Source: Streptomyces sp. R33
GTDB lineage: Bacteria > Actinomycetota > Actinomycetes > Streptomycetales > Streptomycetaceae
NCBI RefSeq assembly: GCF_041200175.1
Contig: NZ_CP165727.1
Span: forward strand, 7,124,001 to 7,188,000
Direction: 5' to 3'
Length of the DNA: 64,000 nucleotides
Part shown: positions 8,687-16,024 of the stretch, in pieces
How the letters are laid out: the number at the start of each line of letters is the position of its first letter
How positions within the stretch are numbered: the first letter of the stretch is position 1
Translations under genes and position numbers: made by a program
Notes under the pieces: generated by a model
What the model was told of the DNA's origin: nothing
Seen by the model: only the letters and a program-made list of their open reading frames with translations
Databases searched by the model: none

Positions 8687-10759
8687 TCAGCTGCTGTAGA
8701 CGCCGACCTCGTGCAGGGAGTACCCCCACTGCGTACCGCGCCCCGTCCCGTGGACGCGGACGTAGCGGGCGGAAACGCCGGCGAACTGCGCCGTGTCCAG
8801 GCCGCCGTCACCGGAGGCCGTGGACCACACCGTCTGCCAGTTCACGTCGTCCGTGGAGACCTCGATCCGGTACGACTTCCCGTACGCGCGCTCCCAGTCG
8901 AGGGTGACGCGCTTGACGAGGCCGGGGGACCCGAGGTCGATCCGGAGCCACTGGTCGTCGTTCCAGTCGCTCGCCCAGCGGGTGCTCGTATTGCCGTCCA
9001 CGGCCCGGCCGGGCGCGTAGCTGACGAACGGGTTCCACTCGGCGGAGCTGGCCGAGGAGGGCGCGCCCGCGGCGAGGTTCACCCCGGCCTTGTGCTGCTC
9101 GGACGCCCCCCAGGTGCGCAGGTAGGACTCGGCGCCCTTGAAGAGGTCGTCCACGACCCCCTGGCCGCCGACGAGCCGGATGTCCTCGATCCAGTCGGGG
9201 ACGAGGCCGTAGTGCGCGGCGCCGTCGGTGTTCAGGTCCCAGGTGCGCTGCCCGGCGGTCTGCTTGTCGATGACGGAGCCGCCGTCGGTGCTGCGGAAGG
9301 GGTACTTCACCGGGTTCGGGGTGTCGGCGCCGCGCGGGCCCGGCCAGCCGCCGACCCCGTTCATGTCGGTGCCGTACCCGTAGCCGACGCGGTACTTGTC
9401 GCGCAGTGCCTTCGTACGCGCGGCCTCGGCGCTGAACCCCTCGGAGCCGTTCATGTACTGGGCGGCGAACCCGCCGAGCTTGTAGAGGCGCTCGGTCCAG
9501 CCCAGGTCCATCCAGCTGTGCGAGGAGATCACGCCCGGGTAGGACTCGGACTCGAGGATGTCGAAGGCCCGGCCCGCGGCCTTGACGCTCATGTGGTCGA
9601 CTTCGAGCATCATCTTGCGCTTCATCATGCCGCGCACGGCGTACTCGCCGAGGTCGGTGAGACCACGGGTGTTGCACTGTGCGTCGGCCGCGTACGAGGG
9701 GACCGACACGCCCGCCGGCAGCTCCTTCTGCGCCGAAGGCGCGGGGGCCAGGCCGATCGGGTTGTCGTGCTGCGGGCCGGTGCACTGCTCGGTCTTCCAG
9801 AAGGTGCCGGTCGACAGGAACTGCCCCACGTTGATCGCCGTGCCCAGGGCGCCCCCGTCGAAGCGGACCCCGCACAGGGCGTTGTCGAACTTGTGGCAGA
9901 GGAACATGCTGCGGACGCCGATCCGGTGCAGCTCGTCGAGCCCGCGGTCGATGTCCGCCTTGCTGCACTGGGAGATGTCCAGGATCTGCTTGCAGCCGAA
10001 GGGCTCGGAGGTCTCCACGCCCAGCACCACGGCCAGCTTGCCCTGCTTGATGACGTCGCGGGCCTGCGCGGAGTCCGTGACGATGCGGAACCAGCCCTTG
10101 CCCGGGCCGCCGTACATCTTGTCGATGTAGGCCTGCATGTCGTACGTCTTCTGCGCCTCGAGGCGGATGGCGGTCATCTCGTCACAGCTGCGGTCCTTGA
10201 AGAAGTAGACCGAGCAGATCACGCCGTTGGTGACGAGGTCGTTGACGAGTACGCGCTGGCCGCCGCGCCAGGCGCGCTCGATCCAGGCGTAGTAGTTCTG
10301 CTGGTGGGTGAGCGAGTCGTGGGCGGGCCAGTCCTTGAACGTCGGCCAGCCGTTGGGGTCGTGCTTGCCGTCCCCGCCCTTGGTGATGAAGTCGAACACC
10401 GCCAGGGTGCCGTCGGGGTAGTGCTCCGGGCAGTCCTTGAGCGCGTCGGCGACCCCGAGGTCGGAGAACGCCTTGCCGCAGATGAGCCGGCCGCCGAAGC
10501 CCTCGTTGGACATGATGTGGTCGTGGGCGTCGACGAAGCCCCGTACCTGTCCCTGCGCGTCGGTGCCCTTGAAGGGCTCGCCCGTCACGTTGATCTGGGA
10601 GTCGGGCGCGGGCCGCGCGGTGGGGTTCCACCAGCCGGGCTCGCCCTCGGCGGCGGCGCCGGGCGCCGGGCCGAGGGCCATGGCCACCATGGCGAAGAGC
10701 AGGGCGAGCAGCGCGAGGGGCCTGCGCCTGGTGCGGGGGGCTCGGGTCATGGTCATCAC
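8687..10759 (-). CDS. Secreted amidohydrolase-like protein with discoidin (F5/8 type C) domain
   Basis: 690 residues; GTG at 10759 or ATG at 10756/10750 are all possible starts. A signal peptide with a basic n-region (RAPRTRRRPLALLALL) and AGAAA-type cut leads into a ~530-residue catalytic region. Metal-binding-like motifs of the amidohydrolase/TIM-barrel type can be seen: FVDAHDHIMS near residue 76, VVLGVETSEP, MMLEVDHMS and ISSHSW. The last ~140 residues form a coagulation-factor 5/8 type C (discoidin) domain (SYAPGRAVDGNTSTRWASDW ... YVRVHGTG), normally a carbohydrate- or surface-binding module. An extracellular metal-dependent hydrolase is the likely role; the substrate is unknown. Confidence 0.75.
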   Translation of the reverse strand: MMTMTRAPRTRRRPLALLALLFAMVAMALGPAPGAAAEGEPGWWNPTARPAPDSQINVTGEPFKGTDAQGQVRGFVDAHDHIMSNEGFGGRLICGKAFSDLGVADALKDCPEHYPDGTLAVFDFITKGGDGKHDPNGWPTFKDWPAHDSLTHQQNYYAWIERAWRGGQRVLVNDLVTNGVICSVYFFKDRSCDEMTAIRLEAQKTYDMQAYIDKMYGGPGKGWFRIVTDSAQARDVIKQGKLAVVLGVETSEPFGCKQILDISQCSKADIDRGLDELHRIGVRSMFLCHKFDNALCGVRFDGGALGTAINVGQFLSTGTFWKTEQCTGPQHDNPIGLAPAPSAQKELPAGVSVPSYAADAQCNTRGLTDLGEYAVRGMMKRKMMLEVDHMSVKAAGRAFDILESESYPGVISSHSWMDLGWTERLYKLGGFAAQYMNGSEGFSAEAARTKALRDKYRVGYGYGTDMNGVGGWPGPRGADTPNPVKYPFRSTDGGSVIDKQTAGQRTWDLNTDGAAHYGLVPDWIEDIRLVGGQGVVDDLFKGAESYLRTWGASEQHKAGVNLAAGAPSSASSAEWNPFVSYAPGRAVDGNTSTRWASDWNDDQWLRIDLGSPGLVKRVTLDWERAYGKSYRIEVSTDDVNWQTVWSTASGDGGLDTAQFAGVSARYVRVHGTGRGTQWGYSLHEVGVYSS

Positions 10760-10988
10760 TCACGTCATCGGGAGGCGGATGGCGCGGTCGAGGACGCAGA
10801 CCGTCGGAGAGAGCCGGCTGATTGTCATGTCCCGCGCAGCAGTGTGACGAGAATGGCTACCGGCGGTAACAGAGTCAAGGGTCCGGGACGGATGACCTGA
10901 TCGAATGTCAGGTGTGGGTGCGAGGTGCCCTGGGGAGGACCGGGGACGGCGCAGCCCGCCGGGACGACCGTCGTGGTGGCAGCCGTGC

Positions 10989-11014
10989 GCGGGCGCCGGA
11001 ACCCCGGCGCCCGC
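10989..11014. terminator. Terminator-like hairpin after the aminotransferase gene
   Basis: A perfect 11-bp stem (GCGGGCGCCGG / CCGGCGCCCGC) with a 4-nt loop lies 16 bases past the stop of the gene ending at 11030. The rest of 10760-10988 holds the promoter region of the discoidin hydrolase; I see no gene there. Confidence 0.65.
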
Positions 11015-11029
11015 CACGATGCGCGGGCG

Positions 11030-12223
11030 CTACTCGGCGCCCTCGCCGAGGACCGCCGCGATCCCCTGCGCGAGACAGGAGATCCGGTGGGCCGGGATCC
11101 CCGCGATGTTGATCCGCCCCGCGGTCGTCCCGTAGATCGCGAACCCGCTGCGCAGCCGCAGCATCTGGCGCGGTGTGAGCGGCAGCATCGAGAACATCCC
11201 CTTCTGCCTCGCCAGCACATCGGCCTGCGCGTCCCAGCCCAGCGCGGTCAGCTCGGAGGTCAGACCCTTCCGGTTGTCCTCGATCCGGGTCCGCATCCCG
11301 TCCAGCTCCGCACGCCACAGGGCCCGCAGCCCCTCGTCCTCGAGGATCGCCGTCACCACCGCGGCGCCGTGCTCCGGGGGCATCGAGTAGAGGGTGCGCG
11401 CTGCGTTCTGCAGCGCCGTCTCCACGTGCCGCAGCGACTGGTGCGATGTCCCGAGCACGACGGCGCAACCGGTCCTGTCGCTGTAGAGGCCGAAGTTCTT
11501 CGAGCAGCTGATGGCGACCAGCATCTCCGGAACCCGCTCCGCGAGCAGTCGCGTGGCGGCCAGATCGGCCTCCAGTCCGTCGCCGAGCCCGTGGTACGCG
11601 AGGTCCACGAACGGCACCCAGCCGGCCCGCGCGGCCAGCCCGGCCACGGCTTCCCAGTCCTGCGCGGACGGGTCGACCCCGGTGGGGTTGTGGCAGCAGC
11701 CCTGGAGCAGGACCACGTCGTCGCGCCGCGCCTCCCCGAGGTCCCGCAGCATGCCCGCCGTGTCGAAGCGGCCCTCGGCGTCGACCCAGCCGTACGTCCG
11801 CACGGTCAGCCCGGCGGCCTCGAGGATGGGCCGGTGGTTGACGTACGCGGGGTCGCTGATCCAGACCGTCGTGCCCGGCCGGGTGCGGCAGATCAGGTCG
11901 GCCAGCAGGCGCAGCGCGCCGCTGCCCGCGACCGTCTGGACGGCCACGGCCCGCTCGGCCGCCCCGCCCGGGCCCAGGACCAGCGACAGCATCGCCCGGT
12001 TGAAGCCGGCGTTGCCGGAGAGCCCCCGGTACTCCTTGGACGCGGAGTGCTCCGCCAGGCGTATCTCGGCCTCGCGGACGGCCGCCATGACCGGGGTGCC
12101 GCCCGTCTGGTCGCGGTAGACGCCGAGGACGAGGTTCAGGCGCTCGGGCCGCGCGTCGGCGCCGTACGCCTCGGTCAGGTCCCACAGCGGGTCGACGGGC
12201 GGCGGCAGGAGGAGCTCAAGCAT
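11030..12223 (-). CDS. Class I aminotransferase, aspartate/aromatic type
   Basis: 397 residues, PLP fold type I. Visible motifs: substrate/PLP region YRGLSGNAGFN, the Asn-Pro motif CCHNPTGVDPS, Asp ligand VDLAYHG, and the Schiff-base lysine in SCSKNFGLYSDRTG, the hallmark of the AspAT/aromatic aminotransferase group. Its start overlaps the EamA gene by 8 bp, so an operon is certain. Together with the adjacent Lrp-family regulator this suggests amino-acid transamination coupled to export of the amino acid. Confidence 0.88.
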   Translation of the reverse strand: MLELLLPPPVDPLWDLTEAYGADARPERLNLVLGVYRDQTGGTPVMAAVREAEIRLAEHSASKEYRGLSGNAGFNRAMLSLVLGPGGAAERAVAVQTVAGSGALRLLADLICRTRPGTTVWISDPAYVNHRPILEAAGLTVRTYGWVDAEGRFDTAGMLRDLGEARRDDVVLLQGCCHNPTGVDPSAQDWEAVAGLAARAGWVPFVDLAYHGLGDGLEADLAATRLLAERVPEMLVAISCSKNFGLYSDRTGCAVVLGTSHQSLRHVETALQNAARTLYSMPPEHGAAVVTAILEDEGLRALWRAELDGMRTRIEDNRKGLTSELTALGWDAQADVLARQKGMFSMLPLTPRQMLRLRSGFAIYGTTAGRINIAGIPAHRISCLAQGIAAVLGEGAE

Positions 12224-13196
12224 GGACGGGAACCTCGGGCTGGGGGCGGGTACGGGTACGGGGGCGCCGGTTGGCGAGGGCGACGCCCGCGGTGATGAGC
12301 GGGACGCCGATGAGCACGGCCACGGTCGGCGACTCGTCGAGCAGGGGAATGGCGAGCAGGACCACGGCGACCGGGCTGAGGCTGCCCACGGTGGAGCTGC
12401 GCTCCGCGCCGAGGCTGCGGATGGCGAAGGCGTACAGCAGGCCGGCGCACAGGCCGACGCCCAGCCCCTGCACCACCAGGAACAGAGTGATGTCGCTTCC
12501 GGTCGCCGAGGCCAGGCCGGTCGGCAGCACCCCGGTCAGCACCAGCAGGGCCATCACCGCGAACGAGGGCAGGCAGAGCAGGCCGATCGATCCGACGGGA
12601 TCGAGGTCCACCTCCCTCAGCCCGACGGTGTACAGGGCCCACAGCCCGCTGGCGACGAGCAGGATGCCGGCGCCTGCCAGCACCTGCGTGTCCAGCGGGA
12701 CCACGTACCGCCAGACCAGCGCGACCACGCCGACCGCGATCAGCCCGAGGCCGGCCGCCTGCGTGCCCCGCGGCGCGCCGCGGCCGCCGGCGACCATGAG
12801 GGCGGAGACGAACAGCGGGACCATCCCGGGGACGATCGAGCCGACGAACGCCGCCGAGGTCAGGGAGCCGCCGTACATCGCGGCCAGGAAGAACGGCACC
12901 CCCGCCCCGCAGGCGATCTTGAGCGCGGCGGCCGGGCGCACGGCGGCGATCCGCCGGCGCCGCCGCCACAGCGCGGGCGCCAGAACGAGCAGCGGGACGC
13001 CGAAGCGCAGCAGGGCCGCGTCGGCGGGCAGCAGGGAGGAGGTGCTCAGGGCCCGGGCGCTGAGCGCGAAGGCGGCCCAGATCAGCACGGTCACGACCAG
13101 GGCCAGGGTGCCCTGCGCCTGCGGGGAGAGCCCGGAGCGGCCCGTGGCGCGGGCCGATGGGGGCGCCGTCGCGGGCCCGGCGTTCGTGGTGACCAA
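12216..13196 (-). CDS. EamA/DMT-family amino-acid or metabolite exporter
   Basis: 326 residues from a TTG at 13196, chosen because GGAGGAG stands 5-11 nt upstream; longer frames run into the divergent promoter. Ten hydrophobic helices arranged as two EamA repeats are visible (e.g. TLALVVTVLIWAAFALSAR, and in the second half GILLVASGLWALYTVGL). The protein begins with a Pro/Ala-rich cytoplasmic tail. It shares an operon with the aminotransferase and is divergent from an Lrp-family regulator, a layout common for amino-acid exporters. Confidence 0.88.
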   Translation of the reverse strand: MVTTNAGPATAPPSARATGRSGLSPQAQGTLALVVTVLIWAAFALSARALSTSSLLPADAALLRFGVPLLVLAPALWRRRRRIAAVRPAAALKIACGAGVPFFLAAMYGGSLTSAAFVGSIVPGMVPLFVSALMVAGGRGAPRGTQAAGLGLIAVGVVALVWRYVVPLDTQVLAGAGILLVASGLWALYTVGLREVDLDPVGSIGLLCLPSFAVMALLVLTGVLPTGLASATGSDITLFLVVQGLGVGLCAGLLYAFAIRSLGAERSSTVGSLSPVAVVLLAIPLLDESPTVAVLIGVPLITAGVALANRRPRTRTRPQPEVPVHA

Positions 13197-13299
13197 GGGG
13201 GCTCCTCCAGCCTCAGGGGCCGGATCCGGCCATGGAGCAACGGTAGATCTTTTGCCGGGGCAGCCGATTGCCAGTTCTGCCTCCCGGACATACGTTTGG

Positions 13300-13312
13300 G
13301 GCAGAATCTGCC
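13300..13312. promoter_or_regulatory. Palindromic operator, Lrp/EamA divergent promoter
   Basis: GGCAGA-A-TCTGCC is a perfect 6-1-6 palindrome ending just before the ribosome-binding site (AAGGAGGGG) of the Lrp gene. A related half-site (TTCTGCC) lies ~25 bp upstream. Autoregulation and control of the divergent exporter operon by the Lrp protein is inferred. Confidence 0.5.
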
Positions 13313-13323
13313 AAGGAGGGGTG

Positions 13324-13782
13324 ATGGACGCAGTCGATCTGCAGATCATCCGTGAGTTGCAGGCCGACGGACGGCTGTCCAACCAGGACCTCGCCGACCG
13401 GGTCCGGCTGTCCCCGTCGCCCTGCCTGCGCCGGGTGCGGCGCCTGGAGGAGGCCGGCCTGATCCGCGGTTACACGGCCATGGTCGACCAGGTCGCCTTC
13501 GGCCTGCCGATCACCGTCTTCGTCCGGATACGCCTGGACCGGCACACGAAGGAGGCCGTCCGGGTCTTCGAGGAGCACGTCGCGGTCATCGAGCACATCC
13601 AGGACTGCTACCTGATGGCCGGAAGCAGCGACTACCTGCTCCGCGTGGTCATCGAGAGCCTGGAGGCGTACGAGGCCCTGGTCCGCCACCGGATCCACGC
13701 CATCCCCGGCATCGCGTCGATCGAGTCGAGCTTTGCATTCGGCAGCGTGAAACAGTCCCGGGTCTACCCGAGCCCCACGTGA
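13324..13782 (+). CDS. Lrp/AsnC-family transcriptional regulator
   Basis: 152 residues; ATG preceded by AAGGAGGGG. The N-terminal HTH (DLQIIRELQADGRLSNQDLADRV, then LSPSPCLRRVRRLEEAGLI) covers residues 3-52, followed by the RAM/Lrp ligand-binding beta-alpha-beta domain (VFVRIRLDRH ... DCYLMAGSSDYLLRV). These proteins respond to amino acids. It is divergent from the aminotransferase/EamA operon, which it probably controls. Confidence 0.92.
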   Translation: MDAVDLQIIRELQADGRLSNQDLADRVRLSPSPCLRRVRRLEEAGLIRGYTAMVDQVAFGLPITVFVRIRLDRHTKEAVRVFEEHVAVIEHIQDCYLMAGSSDYLLRVVIESLEAYEALVRHRIHAIPGIASIESSFAFGSVKQSRVYPSPT

Positions 13783-13787
13783 CATGC

Positions 13788-13822
13788 GGACGCCGGAGAG
13801 GCTGTTGGCCTCTCCGGCGTCC
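13788..13822. terminator. Bidirectional terminator hairpin, copy 1 of 3
   Basis: A perfect 15-bp stem (GGACGCCGGAGAGGC / GCCTCTCCGGCGTCC) with loop TGTTG lies between the convergent Lrp gene and secreted paralogue A. The same stem recurs at 27101-27135 and 28733-28771 after the other two paralogues, so it belongs to the duplicated unit. Confidence 0.85.
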
Positions 13823-13847
13823 GTCGTGCGGGGGTGATTTCCTGCCC

Positions 13848-14273
13848 TCACTTGCCGAGCTTCTGCTTCAGGTTCTCCTTGACCTGCAGCTTGATGTCCT
13901 GCTTGTTCACCTGGCCGCCCGTGCCGGTGCCGTCGCCGCCTACGGCGGTGGCGTCGCCGGTGTTGATGGCGTCGGCGCTGGCGTCGCCACCGGTGGCGTT
14001 GCCGGTCTTGATCTCGCACTTGCCCTTGCAGTTGCCGACGCCGGTGCTCGCGTTACCGCCCGTGGCCTCGCCGCCGACGGTGGTGTTCTCGGCGTTGGCG
14101 TCGCCGCCGGTGCCGATTCCGTCGGCGCTGTCCTGGGGGAGGAGGGTGACGGCCTGCTGCGGGGCGGCGGTGGGCGCGGCCATGGCGGTCGCGGGGAGGG
14201 CGATGCCACCACCGACCAGCGCCAGGGAAGCTCCGGCCAGAACGATGCGACGGGTCGTGAAAAGCTCGAACAT
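13848..14273 (-). CDS. Secreted CxGxC-repeat protein, paralogue A
   Basis: 141 residues from MFELFTTRRIVLAG, with GGAGAATTCC before the ATG. An N-terminal signal peptide with RR and a cut near AMAAPTAA precedes an ~85-residue Gly/Asn/Thr/Ala-rich stretch of short repeats (G-[DN]-A-x-A-x-N-T) with a single GNCKGKC motif near the middle, and a charged amphipathic C-terminal helix (NKQDIKLQVKENLKQKLG). No known family is recognised; the repeats look like a small beta-solenoid. Its closest relative is paralogue B at 26650, with about nine in ten residues shared. It has the conserved upstream module and the shared terminator. Confidence 0.8.
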   Translation of the reverse strand: MFELFTTRRIVLAGASLALVGGGIALPATAMAAPTAAPQQAVTLLPQDSADGIGTGGDANAENTTVGGEATGGNASTGVGNCKGKCEIKTGNATGGDASADAINTGDATAVGGDGTGTGGQVNKQDIKLQVKENLKQKLGK

Positions 14274-14367
14274 GGAATTCTCCATTCGGAATAAGAAAGG
14301 GCTGGTAAACCGTCTCCGGGAGTTCCCCGGTGAGGGCGTACTTCAAATAAACCCGACGGGAGAACAC

Positions 14368-14399
14368 GCGTCACGCCACTCGAAAACGTGGCTTGACGC
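14368..14399 (-). promoter_or_regulatory. Conserved 32-nt hairpin element upstream of paralogue A
   Basis: Arms GCGTCA.GCCAC and GTGGC.TGACGC with loop GTTTTCGA, 94 bp before the start of paralogue A. Eleven of twelve positions pair, with one A.G mismatch. The element sits in a ~145-bp upstream region that aligns with those of paralogues B and C. Relative to those copies one pair is changed from T.G to C-G, so the stem is kept. Confidence 0.6.
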
Positions 14400-14521
14400 C
14401 GGGAATCGATCTTGGTAGGCCGGGCGCTCTTGTGGATCGCTGGATAGAATTCCCGGTAGGGAAGAGCGGCCCGTCGCGTCGGCGAGCCGTCGCCAGGTCG
14501 GCCGGGTGAGGGTGGTGCCTG

Positions 14522-15541
14522 ATGGGCACGGCATCGGACTTGAGCCTCTACGCGGGCCGCCCCTCCGGCCTGATCGGGAAGCAGATCGCGGGGTACCGGG
14601 TCGAGCGCATGATCGGCCGCGGCGGCATGGCCGTCGTCTACTGCGCGAGGGACCTGAATCTGGACCGCATGGTGGCGCTCAAGCTGATCGCCCCGGAACG
14701 CGCCCGCGACGAAACCTTCCGGCGCCGGTTCACCCGGGAATCGCGTGTCGCGGCGTCGATCGACCACCCGCACATCGTGCCGATCTTCGAGGCCGGTGAG
14801 ACCGACGGCGTCCTGTACCTCGCCATGCGCTACGTCTCCGGCCTGGACCTGCGGGCCATGCTGGACCGGGACGGTCCCCTCCCCGTGCCGACCGCCGTCC
14901 GCATCGCCGCCCAGGTGGCCTCGGCCCTCGATGCGGCGCACGAGCACGATCTGGTGCACCGGGACATCAAGCCCGGCAACATCCTGATCGCCGCGGGCAC
15001 CGACAGCGAGCACCCCGAACACGTCTACCTCACGGACTTCGGACTGACGAAGAACGCACGGTCGGCCACTGGGATCACCACCACGGGCGAGTTCCTCGGC
15101 ACGCTCGGCTACATGGCCCCGGAGCAGATCTCCGGCCGGCCACTGGACGGCAGGTGCGATCTCTACAGCCTCGCCTGCGTCGTGTACGAGGCCCTCGCGG
15201 GCGGGCCGCCCTTCGAGCGCGACGAGGATGCGGCGCTGCTGTGGGCGCACCAGTACGACCCCCCGCCTCCCGTGACCGAGCGGCGGCCGGAAGTCCCGCC
15301 CGCCGTCGACGAAGTCCTGGCCAAGGCCCTGGCGAAAATCCCCGAGGACCGCTACGACTCCTGCCTGGAATTCGTCGCGGCCCTGCGCGTCGCCACCGCG
15401 ACCGGCGCCCCCCGGCCGGTCGGTCCGTCGTCCCGGGCCGAAGCGCTACCGGCCGGGCACGGACCGGAGGACCCGGCGCGGACACCGGATCCTCCGGCCT
15501 GGGCCCGGCCGGTCTTCGCGCGCCCGTCAGGCGCTCTCTAG
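14522..15541 (+). CDS. Soluble Ser/Thr protein kinase (Hanks type)
   Basis: 339 residues. The kinase domain spans about 20-280: Gly loop GRGGMAVVY, ATP lysine VALKLI, Glu in the C-helix, catalytic loop HRDIKPGN, DFG, and APE (MAPEQI), all intact. The C-terminal ~55 residues are Pro/Ala/Arg-rich and disordered-looking. There is no membrane helix and no PASTA or other sensor, unlike PknB-type kinases. It lies alone and convergent with the LuxR-type gene. The target is unknown; the phosphatase-type regulator 2.5 kb away is a possible partner. Confidence 0.92.
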   Translation: MGTASDLSLYAGRPSGLIGKQIAGYRVERMIGRGGMAVVYCARDLNLDRMVALKLIAPERARDETFRRRFTRESRVAASIDHPHIVPIFEAGETDGVLYLAMRYVSGLDLRAMLDRDGPLPVPTAVRIAAQVASALDAAHEHDLVHRDIKPGNILIAAGTDSEHPEHVYLTDFGLTKNARSATGITTTGEFLGTLGYMAPEQISGRPLDGRCDLYSLACVVYEALAGGPPFERDEDAALLWAHQYDPPPPVTERRPEVPPAVDEVLAKALAKIPEDRYDSCLEFVAALRVATATGAPRPVGPSSRAEALPAGHGPEDPARTPDPPAWARPVFARPSGAL

Positions 15542-15582
15542 GTCACTGCGCTCGCTCCGTACGAGCGGGTGGTGCTCGGGGG

Positions 15583-15813
15583 TCAGAGCCCCATGGAGAT
15601 GGCCAGTCGGGTGAGCTCGGCGGTGCTGTTGATGCCCAGCTTGGCGCGGATGCGGCGGAGGTAGGCGTCGACGGTGTGCTTGGACAGTCCCATGTGGCGG
15701 GCCGTCTGGAGGTAGGTGCGGCCGGCGGCGATGTGGCCCAGTGCCTCCTGCTCGCGCGGGGCGAGGGCCAGGGCGGCGGTCTCGGTCTGCGGGGCGGTGA
15801 GGGTGAGGCTCAT
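15583..15813 (-). CDS. Stand-alone LuxR-type HTH protein
   Basis: 76 residues with GGAAGGAAAT before the ATG. Almost the entire chain is a LuxR/FixJ C-terminal HTH: LAPREQEALGHIAAGRTYLQ, then TARHMGLSKHTVDAYLRRIRAKLG. There is no receiver or ligand domain. Such mini-proteins can bind DNA as dimers or antagonise larger LuxR regulators. The ~210 bp upstream (15814-16024) is its promoter region; I see no gene there. Confidence 0.85.
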   Translation of the reverse strand: MSLTLTAPQTETAALALAPREQEALGHIAAGRTYLQTARHMGLSKHTVDAYLRRIRAKLGINSTAELTRLAISMGL

Positions 15814-16024
15814 GGGATTTCCTTCCGACGGATCGGATCGGTCATCTCTGCTCGCGCCCTCGGAAGCAGGTGGACATGTAGCTGAATGTCCGGTTTGTCC
15901 TGCTTAAAATCCTGCGCCGGTACCTTCACGACGGTGTCCGTCGACTGTCACAGGCGCGTCACAGGGGCCCTCTTCCCGTACCTTCGCGCACGCGCCGCAC
16001 CGCCAGGAGCAGTGCTCGGCGGTC

